Below the pieces are notes generated by a model that was given only the letters and a program-made list of their open reading frames with translations, ran no database searches and had not been told where the DNA came from. Positions 21,961-34,400 of a DNA stretch of 64,000 bases are shown here, in pieces. The stretch is taken from assembly GCF_949987535.1 (NCBI RefSeq), contig NC_080067.1, forward strand, positions 42,185,910 through 42,249,909, in the 5' to 3' direction. A program made the position numbers and the translations under genes. Source of the DNA: Balaenoptera acutorostrata (lineage: Eukaryota > Chordata > Mammalia > Artiodactyla > Balaenopteridae). Each line of letters starts with the position of its first letter. Position 1 is the stretch's first letter.

Positions 21961-23258
21961 CTCTCCTCTTTGGAAAAGTGGTGGAAATGCAGCCTGGGAA
22001 ATGACAGCTCCCAACATTAGAGGGTTAATAAGGAGAAGTTATTCTAAGCTGTTGGTTCAGGGATAGGCATCCTGTCCCAGACAGCCCATCAGCCCCACTA
22101 ATGGGATTTAAAACAGTTGCTGCCTCTTCCTCAGTCGTGTAATGATTTCTGGACAGCCTGAGAGGCCCATTATCTGCAGTCCCTACTTCTGCTTTGTCTG
22201 GCGATAATGACTTCTTAGCACAACAGCAGGGCCGTGGTTTTCCACTTCCTGCTGCATCAGTGTGCAAAGGACCCTTGTTGAAGTCAAAGACAAATTGTCA
22301 TCCCACCACAGAGGCCGATGGTCTGTGAAATGCTGCCCACCGAATGCCACAAGAGCTCCTGGAGAGTTTTCCTCTAAGGCAGTTGTGCCCTCTGAGGGGT
22401 TTCCAGGGAGAACGTGAATATGATAGATGAGTGCTTTCCGGTGAGAAAATGCCATCCCAGCATCCCCAGAGGGCCTCTGAGGTTGATGTTGAGGTGCCAG
22501 GAACCTCCCCAGCCTCTGACTTGCTGTCTCATCCCACTCAGTTCTTTCAAACTGCCTGAAGAGCCCAAGGGCAAAAAAATAAAACAAAACAAACAAACAA
22601 ACAAAAAATCAGTGTGTAAAAAAATGCCACAAAACTCTAATTTAAAAATCAATGCCCAGATGTGATCATTAACTTAGGTTCCTATTAACACTTTCTCCCT
22701 TATTCTTTGTATTCTTTATCTTACTGTTTTTATCTTGTTATGTATGTTACCTCAAATCCAGTTTAGTAGTAAGCAAGATATAAATCCTAAATAAATAAAA
22801 CAAATAGGATAATAAATTAAGGGCTTCTACCAGGCTTGAGCAGATCCCAAAAGAATTCTTGGCATTAATCATGGAAAGAAACCTCACCCAAATTAAGGAA
22901 GATATAACGTGTTCATTCTACAGTGTGATTTGTCAAATTAATGCTAATGTAGGACTGCAAATGAAAGAAAAAGGATGTACTTGGTTGTGGTTATAAAATG
23001 GATACAAGTGAAAGTTTTTAAATAGATCTGAAAGTGGAATAAAAACTTTCTCTTACAGTTAGATAGCTTCCTAAAAAATTTTCTCAACTGACTAATTTAA
23101 GGTAAATATCATTTATTAAATAGTATCTCTTGGTTAATAAACAAACTTGTATAGTTTAAAAACATTTACCTAGTGAAACTGAAAGTCGTGTCAAATGCTG
23201 ATTGAATTTAAATGTACATTGTTATAACCACTGTTTTTTCTTTCTCTCTCCCTCTCCC
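21961..23258. other. Unique sequence, no gene identified
   Basis: 22000-22600 is less AT-rich than its surroundings and contains a 137-codon minus-strand frame (22183-22596), which overlaps two other frames. No domain or family was recognised. A CAAA-rich run lies at 22583-22605. The remainder is AT-rich. Confidence 0.4.
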
Positions 23259-23456
23259 TTTTTTTTTTTTTTTTTTTTTTTTGGCTGCACCGGGTCTTTG
23301 TTGTGGCACAGGCTCCAGAGTTCACAGACTCAGTAGTTGCGGCTGAGGGCTTAGTTGCCCCGAGGCATGTGGGATCTTAGTTCCCCGACCAGGGATTGAA
23401 CCCACATCCCCTGCATTGGAAGGGGATTCTTAACCACTGGACCACCAGGGAAGTCC
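23259..23456 (-). mobile_element. CHR-type SINE, short body
   Basis: Reverse orientation: T26 tract, 'ggcatgtgggatcttagttc', 'gggattgaacccacatcccc', 'ccactggaccaccagggaag'. No clear target duplication was found. Confidence 0.88.
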
Positions 23457-23469
23457 CTGGCATTATGTT

Positions 23470-23930
23470 TTAAGTGCCTGAAAAGGTTCATTCCTGTTGT
23501 TCCATTTCTGGGAATCTATCCTAAAGAAATAATCCCAAATTCAGGAAGAAATTATGCAGAAAGACATAACAGGAAAAAAAATGAAAACAAGCTAAAAACG
23601 TCCTATTATAGGGAAATAGTTACACAAATTATGGCATGCCCTATGATGAAATAGCAGAAATCATTAAAATTTTTTAGTGATATAGGAAAAGATAACTGAA
23701 AACGAGCAGAATTTAAAGAATTTAAAGTGTGTATACAGTATAAGATCAACTATGTAAAACAAACAGACAGAAGCATAAAAAATGTTAGTAGTAGTTAGAG
23801 TTATTGGTAACTTTAACTTTGTTATACATATTTTTCTAAAATTTCCAAGTTGTCTGCATGGGCATGAATTATATCTATAATCTAGAAAAATAATAATACT
23901 TATTTGTGAAAAATAACTGTGGTTAATTTG
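23470..23930 (+). mobile_element. Old L1M/HAL1-type 3' region
   Basis: 'ggaatctatcctaaagaaat', 'attatggcatgccctatgat' and 'aaatagcagaaatcattaaa' are typical of a decayed ORF2 end of old L1-like elements. Confidence 0.6.
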
Positions 23931-24239
23931 CAAAATAAAAAAATATTATTTTTACTGACTGACATAGCCTGTGCAGCCTTGGTCACCAGGCAACCTGGAT
24001 CCAGAAGAGGATTGGCCAAGTAGAGGAGAGGGAAGTAAGCTAGGAATATGAGGGGTCTGGTGGGAAGGACCACCCAGCTAGAGGACTGGCCCCAAAGTGA
24101 ATGGTCAGCTCCAAATCACTAGGTCCCACAGGGCAGGGTGAACTGAAGTGCAAGCTAGAGAGTCTGGTCTGGTCAGTAGAGCTACAGCATTGCTCAGAGC
24201 CTGCTAAGACCAGAAAACAAATCAATTGAAACTGACCAG

Positions 24240-25100
24240 AAATGACACAGACAATAGAATTAGCAGCTAAACATTAAAAATTATTATAACTATATTCTTT
24301 GTGTTCCAGAAGCAAGAAGAAAGATTAAATATGTTACATAAAAATGTGGAAGGTATAAAAAGGTCCAACTCAAACTTCTAGAGGTCAAAACTACAATGTC
24401 TAAAAAGAAAAATAATGGAATGGGATTAAAATTAACATTATACATTGCAGGGGGAAAAAAGATTAATGAACTTGAAGACATAGTAATAGAAACTACCCAA
24501 CATGAAACAAAGAGAGAAAAAAGACAAAGGAAAGAAGGAAGGAAGGGGGGAAAGAAGGAAGGGAGGATAGAAAATGAACAGAACAATTTTAAGTAACCTT
24601 ATACACTAATAATTGGAGTCCCTAAAAACAAGGAAAGAGAGTGGGAGACAGAAAAAATAACTGAAGAAATAATGACCAAAATTCTCTCAAATATGATGAA
24701 AGCTATAAACCCTCAGATCCAAGTAGTTCAAATGCAGCTCAACAAACCCAGAGCACAAGAAGATTAAAGAAAAACATACCAAGGCACATCATAATTAAAT
24801 TATCTTAAATCACTAATAAAAAGAAAAAGATTTAGGCAACCAGAAAAAAAAAAAAAAGACAATATGTTATATACAGAGGAACAAAGATGAGGGAGATAGC
24901 AGATTTCTCATTGGAAGTAATGCAGAACAAAAGACAACGGAGCAATAATTTTGATGTATTTTTTTAGTCAACCTAGAGTTCTATACACAGCAAAAAGATC
25001 TTTAAATATGAAAAGAAAATAAAAACTTTTTCAGACGTGTAAAAGCTGAAAGAATTTATCACCATAAGTCCTTCAGGCAGAAGGAAAATGATACCAGATG
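24240..25100 (+). pseudogene. L1-C ORF1 remnant
   Basis: Recognisable pieces of an old L1 ORF1: 'cttctagaggtcaaaactac', 'atgaacttgaagacatagta', 'aaggcacatcataattaaat' and 'gcagatttctcattggaag'. A 66-codon open piece (24396-24596) is lysine- and glutamate-rich, as in the coiled-coil part, and includes a GAAG-rich expansion at 24530-24570. Many stops. No function. Confidence 0.65.
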
Positions 25101-25666
25101 GAAGTACGGATTTACACAAAGGAAAGAAGAGCACCAGATATACAAGGGTTAACAGACTTTTTTTTTTTATTTCTAAACCTGTTTAAAGGATAAGTGACTA
25201 CTTAAAGCAGAAATGATAGCAAGGTATTGTTAGGTTTATAACTTATATAGAAATACAATGTAAGATATAAATAGCACAAAGCCCAGGAGGGGAGAAATGA
25301 AAGTATACTATTGCAAAGTTCTTATACTCTTGAGTCTGACATCAATATGTGAAGTGTGGCATCTCTAACTTATCACTATAAACCCTAAAGCAATTCTATA
25401 GCTAGTAAGCCATAACTAGTAAGTCATAAAAAATATTCAATCCAAATGGAGGCAAATAAAGACAATAAAGAAGAATAAAAAACAGATGAGAAAATAGAAA
25501 ATCTACTGGAAAATAGAAATTTTTCATTGTTAAATGGTAAACTTAAACCCAACCGTAGCAATAATCACATTAAATGGTCTAAATATCCCAAATAAAAGCA
25601 TCAGTTGTTAGATTGAATTTTTAAAAAGACTCAAATACAAAGATTAAAAGTAAAAGGATGAAGGAA

Positions 25667-26029
25667 GGGCTTCCCTGGTGGTGCAATGGTTAAGAATCTG
25701 CCTGCCAATGCAGGGGACACAGGTTCGAGCCCTGGTCCAGGAAGATCCCACGTGTCGCGGAGCAACTAAGCCCGTGCACCACAACTACTGAGCCTGCATT
25801 CTAGAGCTTGCGAGCCACAACTACTGAGCCTGTGTGCCACGAGTATTGAAGCCCACATGCCTAGAGCCCATGCTCCACAACAAGAGAAGCCACCACAATG
25901 AGAAGCCTGTGTATCGCAACGAAGAGTAGCCCCCACTCGCTGCAACCAGAGAAAAGCCCACATGCAGCAACGAAGACCCAATGCGGCCAAAAATAAAATA
26001 AATAAAATTAATTAATTAATTAATTTTTA
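25667..26029 (+). mobile_element. CHR-2 SINE
   Basis: Full-length: 'gggcttccctggtggtgcaa', B box 'ggttcgagccctgg', body of repeated 'ccacaactactgag' units and an AAAT/TTAA tail. Target duplication 'aaaaggatgaaggaa' at 25652-25666 and 26030-26044. Confidence 0.96.
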
Positions 26030-26818
26030 AAAAGGATGAAGGAAAATATACTATGCTAACAATGATTTTAAAACCTGGAGTAGCTATAATAATATCAGAC
26101 ATAGTAAATATTACTGCTTTTTATAGCAAAGAAATTACCAGTGATAAAGAAGTTCACCCCACACAGATAAAAGTGTCAATTCATCAAGAGAATATAACAA
26201 GCCTTAAATGCTTATGCACCTAATGACAAACTTCAAAATATGAAACAAAAACTGATAAAACTGCAAAGAGAATTAGACAAACCAACAATTATAGGCAGAG
26301 GTTTCAACATTCTCATTCAATAATTGATAGAACAAATAGAAAATCAGTAAGAATATAGAAGACTGAAACAGACTATCAAACATTTGATGTAACTTAAAAT
26401 TATAGACCGCTTCACTCAACAGAATTATTTTCAAGTGCAAACAAAACATGTAGTGAGAGAGACCATAATCTGGGCCATAAATCAAGCTTCAATAATTAAA
26501 AGGACTCAAATTATACAAAGTATGTTCTCTGAACAAAATAGAATTAAATTAGAATTAAAACATAAAAATATCTAGAAAATCTCAATTATTTGAAAACTAA
26601 ACAATACACTTTCAAATAACCAATTCATCAAAGAAGAAATCAAAACAGAAGTTAGAAAGTATTTTGAAGTAAATGAAAATAAAACGCAATGTATCAAAAT
26701 TTGTGAAATGCAGCCAATAGTAGTTAGAATGAAGTCTAGAACACTAAATACCGATAATAGAAAAAAAGAAAAGCCTCAAATTGATGACCTCATTTTCCAC
26801 CTTAAGAAACTAGAAAAA

Positions 26819-26940
26819 GGGAGTTCCCTGTTGGTCCAGTGGTTAGGAATCGGCACTTTCACTGCTCCAGCCTGGGTTCATTTCCTGGTGGTGGAACTAA
26901 GATCCTGCAAGTCATGCGGCTTGGTTTAATACTCAAAAAA
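26819..26940 (+). mobile_element. CHR-1-type SINE at an L1-C gap
   Basis: 'gggagttccctgttggtcca', 'gggttcatttcctgg', 'aagtcatgcggc' and a short A-rich tail. Flanking L1-C sequence is not contiguous across it. Confidence 0.85.
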
Positions 26941-27042
26941 ATCAATTAATATAATTTGCCACATTAACAGATTTTAAAAAATGAAAGCCACATGAACCCC
27001 TCAACAGATGCAGAAAAATCATTTGACAAAACCCAACATCCA

Positions 27043-27363
27043 GGACTTCCCTGGTGGCACAGTGGTTAAGAATCCTCCTGCCAATGCAGGGGACACGGGT
27101 TCCACCCCAGGTCTGGGAAGATCCCACATGCCGCGGAGCAACTAAGCCCGTGCGCCACAACTACTGAGCCCACGTTCCACAACTACTGAAGCCTGCATGC
27201 CTAGAGCCCATGCTCTGCAACAAGAGAAGCCACTGCAATGAGAAGCTTGCACACCCCAACGAAGAGTAGCCCCCGCTCGCCGCAACTAGAGAAAGCCCGC
27301 GCACAGCAATGAAGACTCAATGCAGCCAAAAATAAAAAACAATTTCTTTAATTTTTAAAAAAT
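27043..27363 (+). mobile_element. CHR-2 SINE
   Basis: Full-length. Target duplication 'ccaacatcca' at 27033-27042 and 27364-27373. Removing it restores the L1-C RT reading 'aacccaacatccattcatta'. Confidence 0.95.
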
Positions 27364-28529
27364 CCAACATCCATTCATTATAAAATCTCCCAGAAAACAT
27401 GGGATAGAAAGGAACTTTCTCAACCTGATAAAGGGCATCTACAAAAAAACCTACAGTAAACATCATACTTACTGGTGAATATCTGAATGCTTTCCCCCTA
27501 AAATCAGGAACATGGCAAGGAAGTAAAACTGTCTTTATTAGCAGGAACATAATAATGTATGTAGAATATCCTACAGAATCTATGAAAGAGCTATTAGAAC
27601 AATAGGTGAGTCAAGGAAGATTGCAGGATACAAGGTCAATGTACAAAAATCAACTGTATTTCTATTACCTGCAATAGACAATTGGAAATAGAGTTTTTTA
27701 AAAAAACAGTAGCATTTACAATAGCACAAAAGTATGAAATACTAGGGAATAAATCTGACAAAAGACATGCAAAATTTGTATACTGAAATCACAAAACATT
27801 GGCTTAAATATATGGACAGATATTCCATGTTCATGGATCAATATGACTCAATATCCTTAAGCTGTCAGTTCTACCCAAACTAACTTATAGATTCGATGCA
27901 ATTCCAGTCAAATTCCCAGTAGGCTTTTGTGTAAAAATTAACAAGCTGATTTTAAAATTTATATGGAAATGGAAATGACCTGGAATAGCCACAGCAACAT
28001 TTTAAAAAGGAGCGAGACCTGACTTCAAGTTTTGTGCTGGTGTATAAATTTAAAAAAATAGATAAATGCAGCAGAAGAGAGTCCAGAATTAGACCTACAT
28101 ATAGAACAAATTAACTTTTGACAAAGATACAAAAGCATTTCAGTGGGGAATAGATATTCTTTTCAACAAAAGGTAATAAACAATTGGATATTCATAGGCT
28201 GAAAAAAGAAAAAGATTCATACCACACCATATATAAAAACCAACTCAAAGTGGATTGTAGACTTAGATATAAAATCTAAAAGTGTAAAACTTATAGAATA
28301 AGCTATAGAAGGGAACCTTTATGACCTTGGGTTAGGCAAAGATTTCTCAGCAACAATACCAAATACATGATCTATAAAAGAACAAATTAATAAGTTAGAC
28401 TTTATCAAAATTAGAACTTTTGCTCTGAGAAACACACTGTTAAGAGAATGAAAAGACAAACCTTGAACTAGGAGAAATCATTTGCAAATCACAAATCTGA
28501 TAAAGAACTTATATCAAGAATATATAAAG

Positions 28530-28832
28530 GGGGGCTTCCCTGGTGGTGCAGTGGTTGAGAATCTGCCTGCCAATGCAGGGGACACGGGTTCGAGCCCTGG
28601 TCTGGGAAGATCCCACATGCCGCAGAGCAACTAGGCCCGTGAGCCACAATTACTGAGCCTGCGCGTCTGGAGCCTGTGCTCCGCAACAAGAGAGGCCGCG
28701 ATAGTGAGAGGCCCGCGCACTGCGATGAAGAGTGGCCCCCGCTTGCCACAACTGGAGAAAGCCCTCGCACAGAAACGAAGACCCAACACAGCCATAAATA
28801 AATAAATAAATAAAATTAAAAAAAAAAAAAAA
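28530..28832 (+). mobile_element. CHR-2 SINE, first of a tandem pair
   Basis: Younger-looking subtype: body contains 'cacaattactgagcctgcgc' and 'gaggccgcgatagtgagagg', with an AAAT tail and an A16 run. Flanked by 'aagaatatataaag' at 28516-28529 and 28833-28846. Confidence 0.95.
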
Positions 28833-28846
28833 AAGAATATATAAAG

Positions 28847-29146
28847 GGCTTCCCTGGTGGCTCAGTGGTTAAGAATCTGCCTGCCAATGCAGGGGACCGG
28901 GTTCAAGCCCTGAAGATCCCACATGCTGTGGAGCAACTAAGCCCATGCACCACAACTATTGACCCCATGCTCTAGAGCCCGTGAGCCACAACTACTGAAG
29001 CCCACGCACCTAGAACCCCTGCTCCACAACAAGAGAAGTCACCACAATGAGAAGCCTGCATACCACAACAAAGAGTAGCCCCCGTTCGCTGCAACTAAAG
29101 AAAGCCCGTGTGCAGCAACAAAGACCCAATGCAGCCAAAAAATAAA
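28847..29146 (+). mobile_element. CHR-2 SINE, second of a tandem pair
   Basis: Older subtype: 'gcaccacaactattgacccc', 'gagaagtcaccacaatgaga'. It has a small deletion after the B box. Flanked by 'aagaatatataaag' at 28833-28846 and 29147-29160, the first of which is shared with the upstream SINE. Confidence 0.95.
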
Positions 29147-30055
29147 AAGAATATATAAAGAAGCCTCAAACTTTCAGTAATAAAAAAACAATTTTTTAAT
29201 AGGCAAAAGATTTAAAGAGACTTCAAAAAAGTTACAAGGTTGGCAAATAGCACATGAAAAGATGATTAACATTGTTATTCATTAGAGAAATGAGCATTAA
29301 AACCACAAAGAGATAGCACTACATATCTATTAGAATTTCTAAAACTAAAACCAAAAATACCAAGGCTTGGCAAAGATGCTGAGCAAATGGAATTCTCATA
29401 CACTAATGGCAGGAATATAAAATGGAAAAATTACTTTGGAAAAGAGTTTGACAGTTTCTTAAAAAGTTAAACATACATCTACCATGTGACCCATCCATCT
29501 CTATATCTTAGATAAATACCTAAGAAACATATGTCCAGACAAAGACTTGCGCATATTGCTCATAGCAGTTTTATTTGTATTAGCCCAAACTTAGAAACAA
29601 CCCAAATACACACTAACAGTTGAAGAGATAAATTGTGGTATATCAGTACAATGGAATACTACTCAGTAATAAAAAGAGCAAATTACTGATGTGCGAAACG
29701 ACAAGGATGAATCTCAAAATAATAATACTCAATGAAAAAAGCCAAACCACAAAAAAAAGAATACATACTGTATGATTCCATTTATATAAAATATTAGAAA
29801 ATAAAAACGAATCTATGGCTACAGGAAACAGAGAGCTGTGTGTGGGGATAGAGTGGGGTTCAGGGAGAGGCAGGAGGGGGGATTACAAAGAAGCATGAGG
29901 AAACTTTGGTAGGTGGCTGGTATGTTCATTGCCTTGACTGTAGTGATCACAGGGGTACCTATATGTAAAAAATTATCAAATTGTACTATTTAACTAGGGG
30001 CAGTTCATTGTGTATCAATTACACTTCAATTAAGGTTTTTATTGAAAACCCAAAA

Positions 30056-30335
30056 CATGGAACATTACCCAAAAAGAAAACTAAGGGGAGGTGCTATAGG
30101 TGTGGGTGGGAGAAGTGGCAAGGAAACCTAAAAATGTTATAAAGGGAGTGAGGAAATCAGAGAGGATGCCTGGGGAGAGGATCTCTGCAGACAGACTTTA
30201 TCTACTTAACAATTTTGCCTAAGGAGCAGAGTATACCATCACTGGATGAATCCAAATGTCAAGTTCAATTAAATGCTGTACTTAGCTACAGTCATTTTTT
30301 AGGGCTGGTTTAATTTTTTTCAGCCTCTAAAACAA
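30056..30335. other. Unique sequence between L1-C and L1-B
   Basis: No gene or repeat was recognised. Confidence 0.5.
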
Positions 30336-30423
30336 GGCTGGAGAGAGCAGACAACAGAAGCAAGAAGAACTACAATTCTGCAGCCTGAGGAAGGAAAACC
30401 ACATTCACAGAAAGACAAACAAA

Positions 30424-31351
30424 ATGAAAAGGCAGAGGACTTTCTACCAGATGAAGGAACAAGATAAAACCCCAGAAAAACAACTAAATGAAGTGGAGAT
30501 AGGCAACCTTCCAGAAAAAGAATTCAGAATAATGATAGTGAAGATGATCCAGGACCTCAGAAAAAGAATGGAGGCAAAGATGAAGAAGATGCAAGAAATG
30601 TTTAACAAAGACCTAGAAGAATTAAAGAGCAAACACCTAGAAAAATTAAACAACAAACAAACAGAGAGGAACAATACAATAACTGAAATGGAAAATACAC
30701 TAAAAGGAATCAATAGCCGACTAACTGAGGCAGAAGAATGGATAACTGACCTGGAAGACAGAATGGTAGAATTCACTGCCGTGGAACAGAATAAAGAAAA
30801 AAGAATGAAAAGAAATGAAGACAGCCTAAGAGACCTCTGGGACAAGATTAAACGCAACAACATTCACATTATAGGGGTCCCAGAAGGAGGAGAGAGAGAA
30901 AGGACCTGAGAAAATATTTGAAGAGATTATAGTCGAAAACTTCCCTAACATGGGAAAGGAAATAGCCACCCAAGTCCAGGAAGCACAGAGAGTCCCACGC
31001 AGGATAAACACAAGCAGAAAATCGCCGAGACACATAGTAATCAAATTGACAAAAATTAAAGACAAAGAAAAATTATTGAAAGCAACAAGGGAAAAATGAC
31101 AAATAATATACAAGGGAACCCCCATAAGGTTAACAGCTGATTTCTCAGCAGAAACTCTACAAGCCAGAAGGGATGGGAACGATATATTTAAAGTGATGAA
31201 AGGGAAGACACTACAACCAAGATTACTCTACCTGGCAAGGATCTCATTCAGATTCGATGGAGAAATCAAAAGCTTTACAGACAAGCAAAAGCTAAGAGAA
31301 TTCAGCACCACTAAATCAGCTCTACAACAAATGCTAAAGGAACTTCTCTAA
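30424..31351 (+). pseudogene. L1-B ORF1 (RNA-binding chaperone), frameshifted
   Basis: L1 ORF1 proteins bind L1 RNA as coiled-coil trimers. The ATG at 30424 opens 161 codons containing the basic N-terminus (MKRQRTFYQM), the EFRIMIVKMIQDLRKRMEAK segment and a long heptad-rich coiled coil (about residues 25-125), then the start of the RRM (DLWDKIKRNNIHIIGVPEG). A frameshift in the GA-rich stretch near 30890-30905 ends it. In another frame the RRM and C-terminal domain continue to TAA 31349-31351, with one further stop at TGA 31097-31099. One indel and one stop separate it from an intact gene of about 310 codons. Not functional as it stands. Confidence 0.9.
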
Positions 31352-31403
31352 GTGGGAAACACAAGAGAACAAAAGGACCTACAAAAACAAACCCATAAAG
31401 AAA

Positions 31404-34400
31404 ATGGTAATAGGAACACACATATCGATAATTACCTTAAATGTGAATGGATTAAATGCTCCAACCAAAAGACACAGGCTTGCTGAATGGATAAAAAACA
31501 AGACCCATATACATGCTGTCTACAAGAGACCCACTTCAGGCCTAGGGACACATGCAGACCGAAAGTGAGGGGATGGAAAGAGATATTCCATGCAAATGGA
31601 AATCAAAAGAAACCTGGAGTAGCAATACTCATATCAGATAAAATAGACTTTAAAATAAAGAATGTTATAAGAGACAAGGAAGGACACTGCATAATGATCA
31701 AGGGATCAATCCAAGAAAAAGATATAACAATTATAAATATATAGGCACCCAACATAGGAGCACCTCAATACATAAGGCAACTGCTAACAGCTATAAAAGA
31801 GGAAATCAACAGTATCACAATAATAGTGGGGGACTTAACACCTCTCTTACACCAATGGACAGATCATCCAGACAGAAAATTAATAAGGAAACAGAAGCTT
31901 TAAATGACACAATAGACCAGATAGATTTAATTGATATTTGTAGGGCATTCCATCCAAAAACAGCAGGTTGCACTTTCTTCTCAAGTGCACATGGAACATT
32001 CTCCAGGATAGATCACATCTTGGGTCACAAATCAAGCCTCAGTAAATTCAAGAAAATTGAAATCATATCAAGCAGCTTTTCCAACCACAACGCTATGAGA
32101 TCAGAAATCAATTACAGGGAAAAAACGTAAAAAACACAAACACATGGAAGCTAAACAATATGTTACTAAGTAACCAAGAGATCACTGAAGAAATCAAAGA
32201 GGAAATCAAAATATACCTAGAGACAAATGACAATGAAAACACGACGATCCAAAACCTATGGGATGCAGCAAAAGCAGTTCTAAGAGGGAAGTTTATAGCA
32301 ATACAAGCCTACCTCAAGAAAAAAGAAAAATCTCAAATAAACAATCTAAACTTACACCTAAAGGAACTAGAGAAAGAATAACAAACAAAACCTAAAGTTA
32401 GTAGAAGGAAAGAAATCATAAAGATCAGAGCAGAAATAAATAAAACAGAAACAAAGAAAACCATAGCAAAGATCAATAAAACTAAAAGCTGGTTCTTTGA
32501 GAAGATACACAAAATTGATAAACCTTTAGCCAGACTCATCAAGAAAAAGAGGGAGAGGACTCAAATCAATAAAATTAGAAATGAAAAAGGAGAAGTTACA
32601 ATGGACACCGCAGAAATACAAAGCATCATAAGAAATTACTACAAGCAACTCTATGCCAATAAAATGGACAACCTGGAAGAAATGGACAAGTTCTTAGAAT
32701 GGTATAACCTTCCAAGACTGAACCAGGAAGAAATTGAAAATATGAACAGACCAATAACAAGTAATGAAATTGAAACTGTGATTAAAAATCTTCTACAAAC
32801 AAAAGTCCAGGACCAGATGGCTTCACAGGTGAATTCTATCAAACATTTAGAGAAGAGCTAACACCCATCCTTCTCAAACTCTTCCAAAAAATTGCAGAGG
32901 AAGGAACACTCCCAAACTCATTCTATGAGGCCACTATCACCCTGATACCAAAACCAGACAAAGATAGTACAAAACAAGAAAATTGCAGACAAATATCGCT
33001 GATGAATATAGATGCAAAAAACCTCAACAAAATCCTAGCAAACAGAATCCAACATCACATTAAAAGGATCATACACCATGATCAAGTGGGATTTATCCCA
33101 GGGATGCAAGGATTCTTCAATATACACAAATCAATCAATGTGATACACCATATTAACAAATTGAAGAAGAAAAACCATATGATCATCTCAATAGATGCAG
33201 AAAAAGCTTTTGACAAAATTCAACATCTATTTATGATAAAAACTCTCCAGAAAGTGGGCATAGAGGGAACCTACCTCAACATAATAAAGGCCATATACGA
33301 CAAACCCACAGCAAACATCATTCTCAATGGTGAAAAACTGAAAGCATTTCCTCTAAGATCAGGAACGAGACAAGGATGTCCACTCTCACCACTATTATTC
33401 AACATAGTTTTGGAAGTCCTAGCCACGGCAATCAGAGAAGAAAAAGAAATAAAAGGAATACAAATTGGAAAAGAAGAAGTAAAACTGTCATTGCTTGCAG
33501 ATGACATGATACTATACATAGAGAATCCTAAAGATGCCACCAAAAAACTACTAGAGCTAATCAATGAATTTGGTAAAGTTGCAGGATACAAAATTAATGC
33601 ACAGAAATCTCTTGCATTCCTATACACTAATGATGAAAAATCTGAAAGAGAAATTATGGAAACACTCCCATTTACCATTGCAACAAAAATAATAAAATAC
33701 CCAGGAATCAACCTACCTAGGGAGACAAAAGACCTGTATGCAGAAAACTATAAGACACTGATGAAAGAAATTAAAGATGATACCAACAGATGGAGAGATA
33801 TACCATGTTCTTGGATTGGAAGAATCAATATTGTGAAAATGACTATACTACCCAAAGCAATCTACAGATTCAATGCAATCCCTATCAAATTACCAATGGC
33901 ATTTTTTACAGAACTAGAACAAATCATCTTAAAATTTGTATGGAGACACAAAAGACCCCTAATAGCCAAAGCAGTCCTGAGGGAAAAAAACGGAGCTGGA
34001 GGAATCAGACTCCCTGACTTCAGACTATACTACAAAGCTACAGTAATCAAGACAATATGGTACTGGCACAAAAACAGAAACATAGATCAATGGAACAAGA
34101 TAGAAAGCCCAGAGATAAACCCACGCACCTATGGTCAACTAATCTATGACAAAGGAGGCAAAGATATACAATGGAGAAAAGACAGTCTCTTCAATAAGTG
34201 GTGCTGCGAAACTGGACAGCTACATGTAAAAGAATGAAATTAGAACACTCCCTAACACCATACACAAAAATAAACTCAAAATGGATTCGAGACCTAAATG
34301 TAAGACCGGACACTATAAAACTCTTAGAGGAAAACACAGGAAGAACACTCTTTGACATAAATCACAACAAGATCTTTTTTGATCCACCTCCTAGAGTAAT

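Larger units (their letters stand above)
25540..29800 (+). pseudogene. L1-C ORF2 remnant
   Basis: Endonuclease part before 26818 (for example 'gggccataaatcaagcttca'). RT part after 26950: 'atgcagaaaaatcatttgac', then 'ataaagggcatctac' and 'cagttctacccaaactaact'. C-terminal part 28260-29800: 'gtgacccatccatct', 'caatggaatactactcagta'. Interrupted by SINEs, by the gap at 26818-26941 and by many stops. Not coding. Confidence 0.75.
23960..30055 (+). mobile_element. L1-C: long old L1, interrupted by five SINEs
   Basis: Leader-like sequence (about 24000-24240), an ORF1 remnant (about 24240-25100), an ORF2 remnant (about 25540-29800) and a 3'UTR ending 'tgtatcaattacacttcaat' near 30030. It is older and more decayed than L1-A and L1-B. 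Five CHR SINEs sit inside (25667, 26819, 27043, 28530, 28847). Between about 26818 and 26941 a block of the ORF2 linker and N-terminal RT is missing, with a CHR-1-type SINE exactly at the gap. Confidence 0.8.

Noticed and set aside
25667..25750. tRNA-like A and B boxes at SINE heads
   Set aside because: They belong to tRNA-derived CHR SINEs. No complete cloverleaf with an acceptor stem is present, so no tRNA gene was called.
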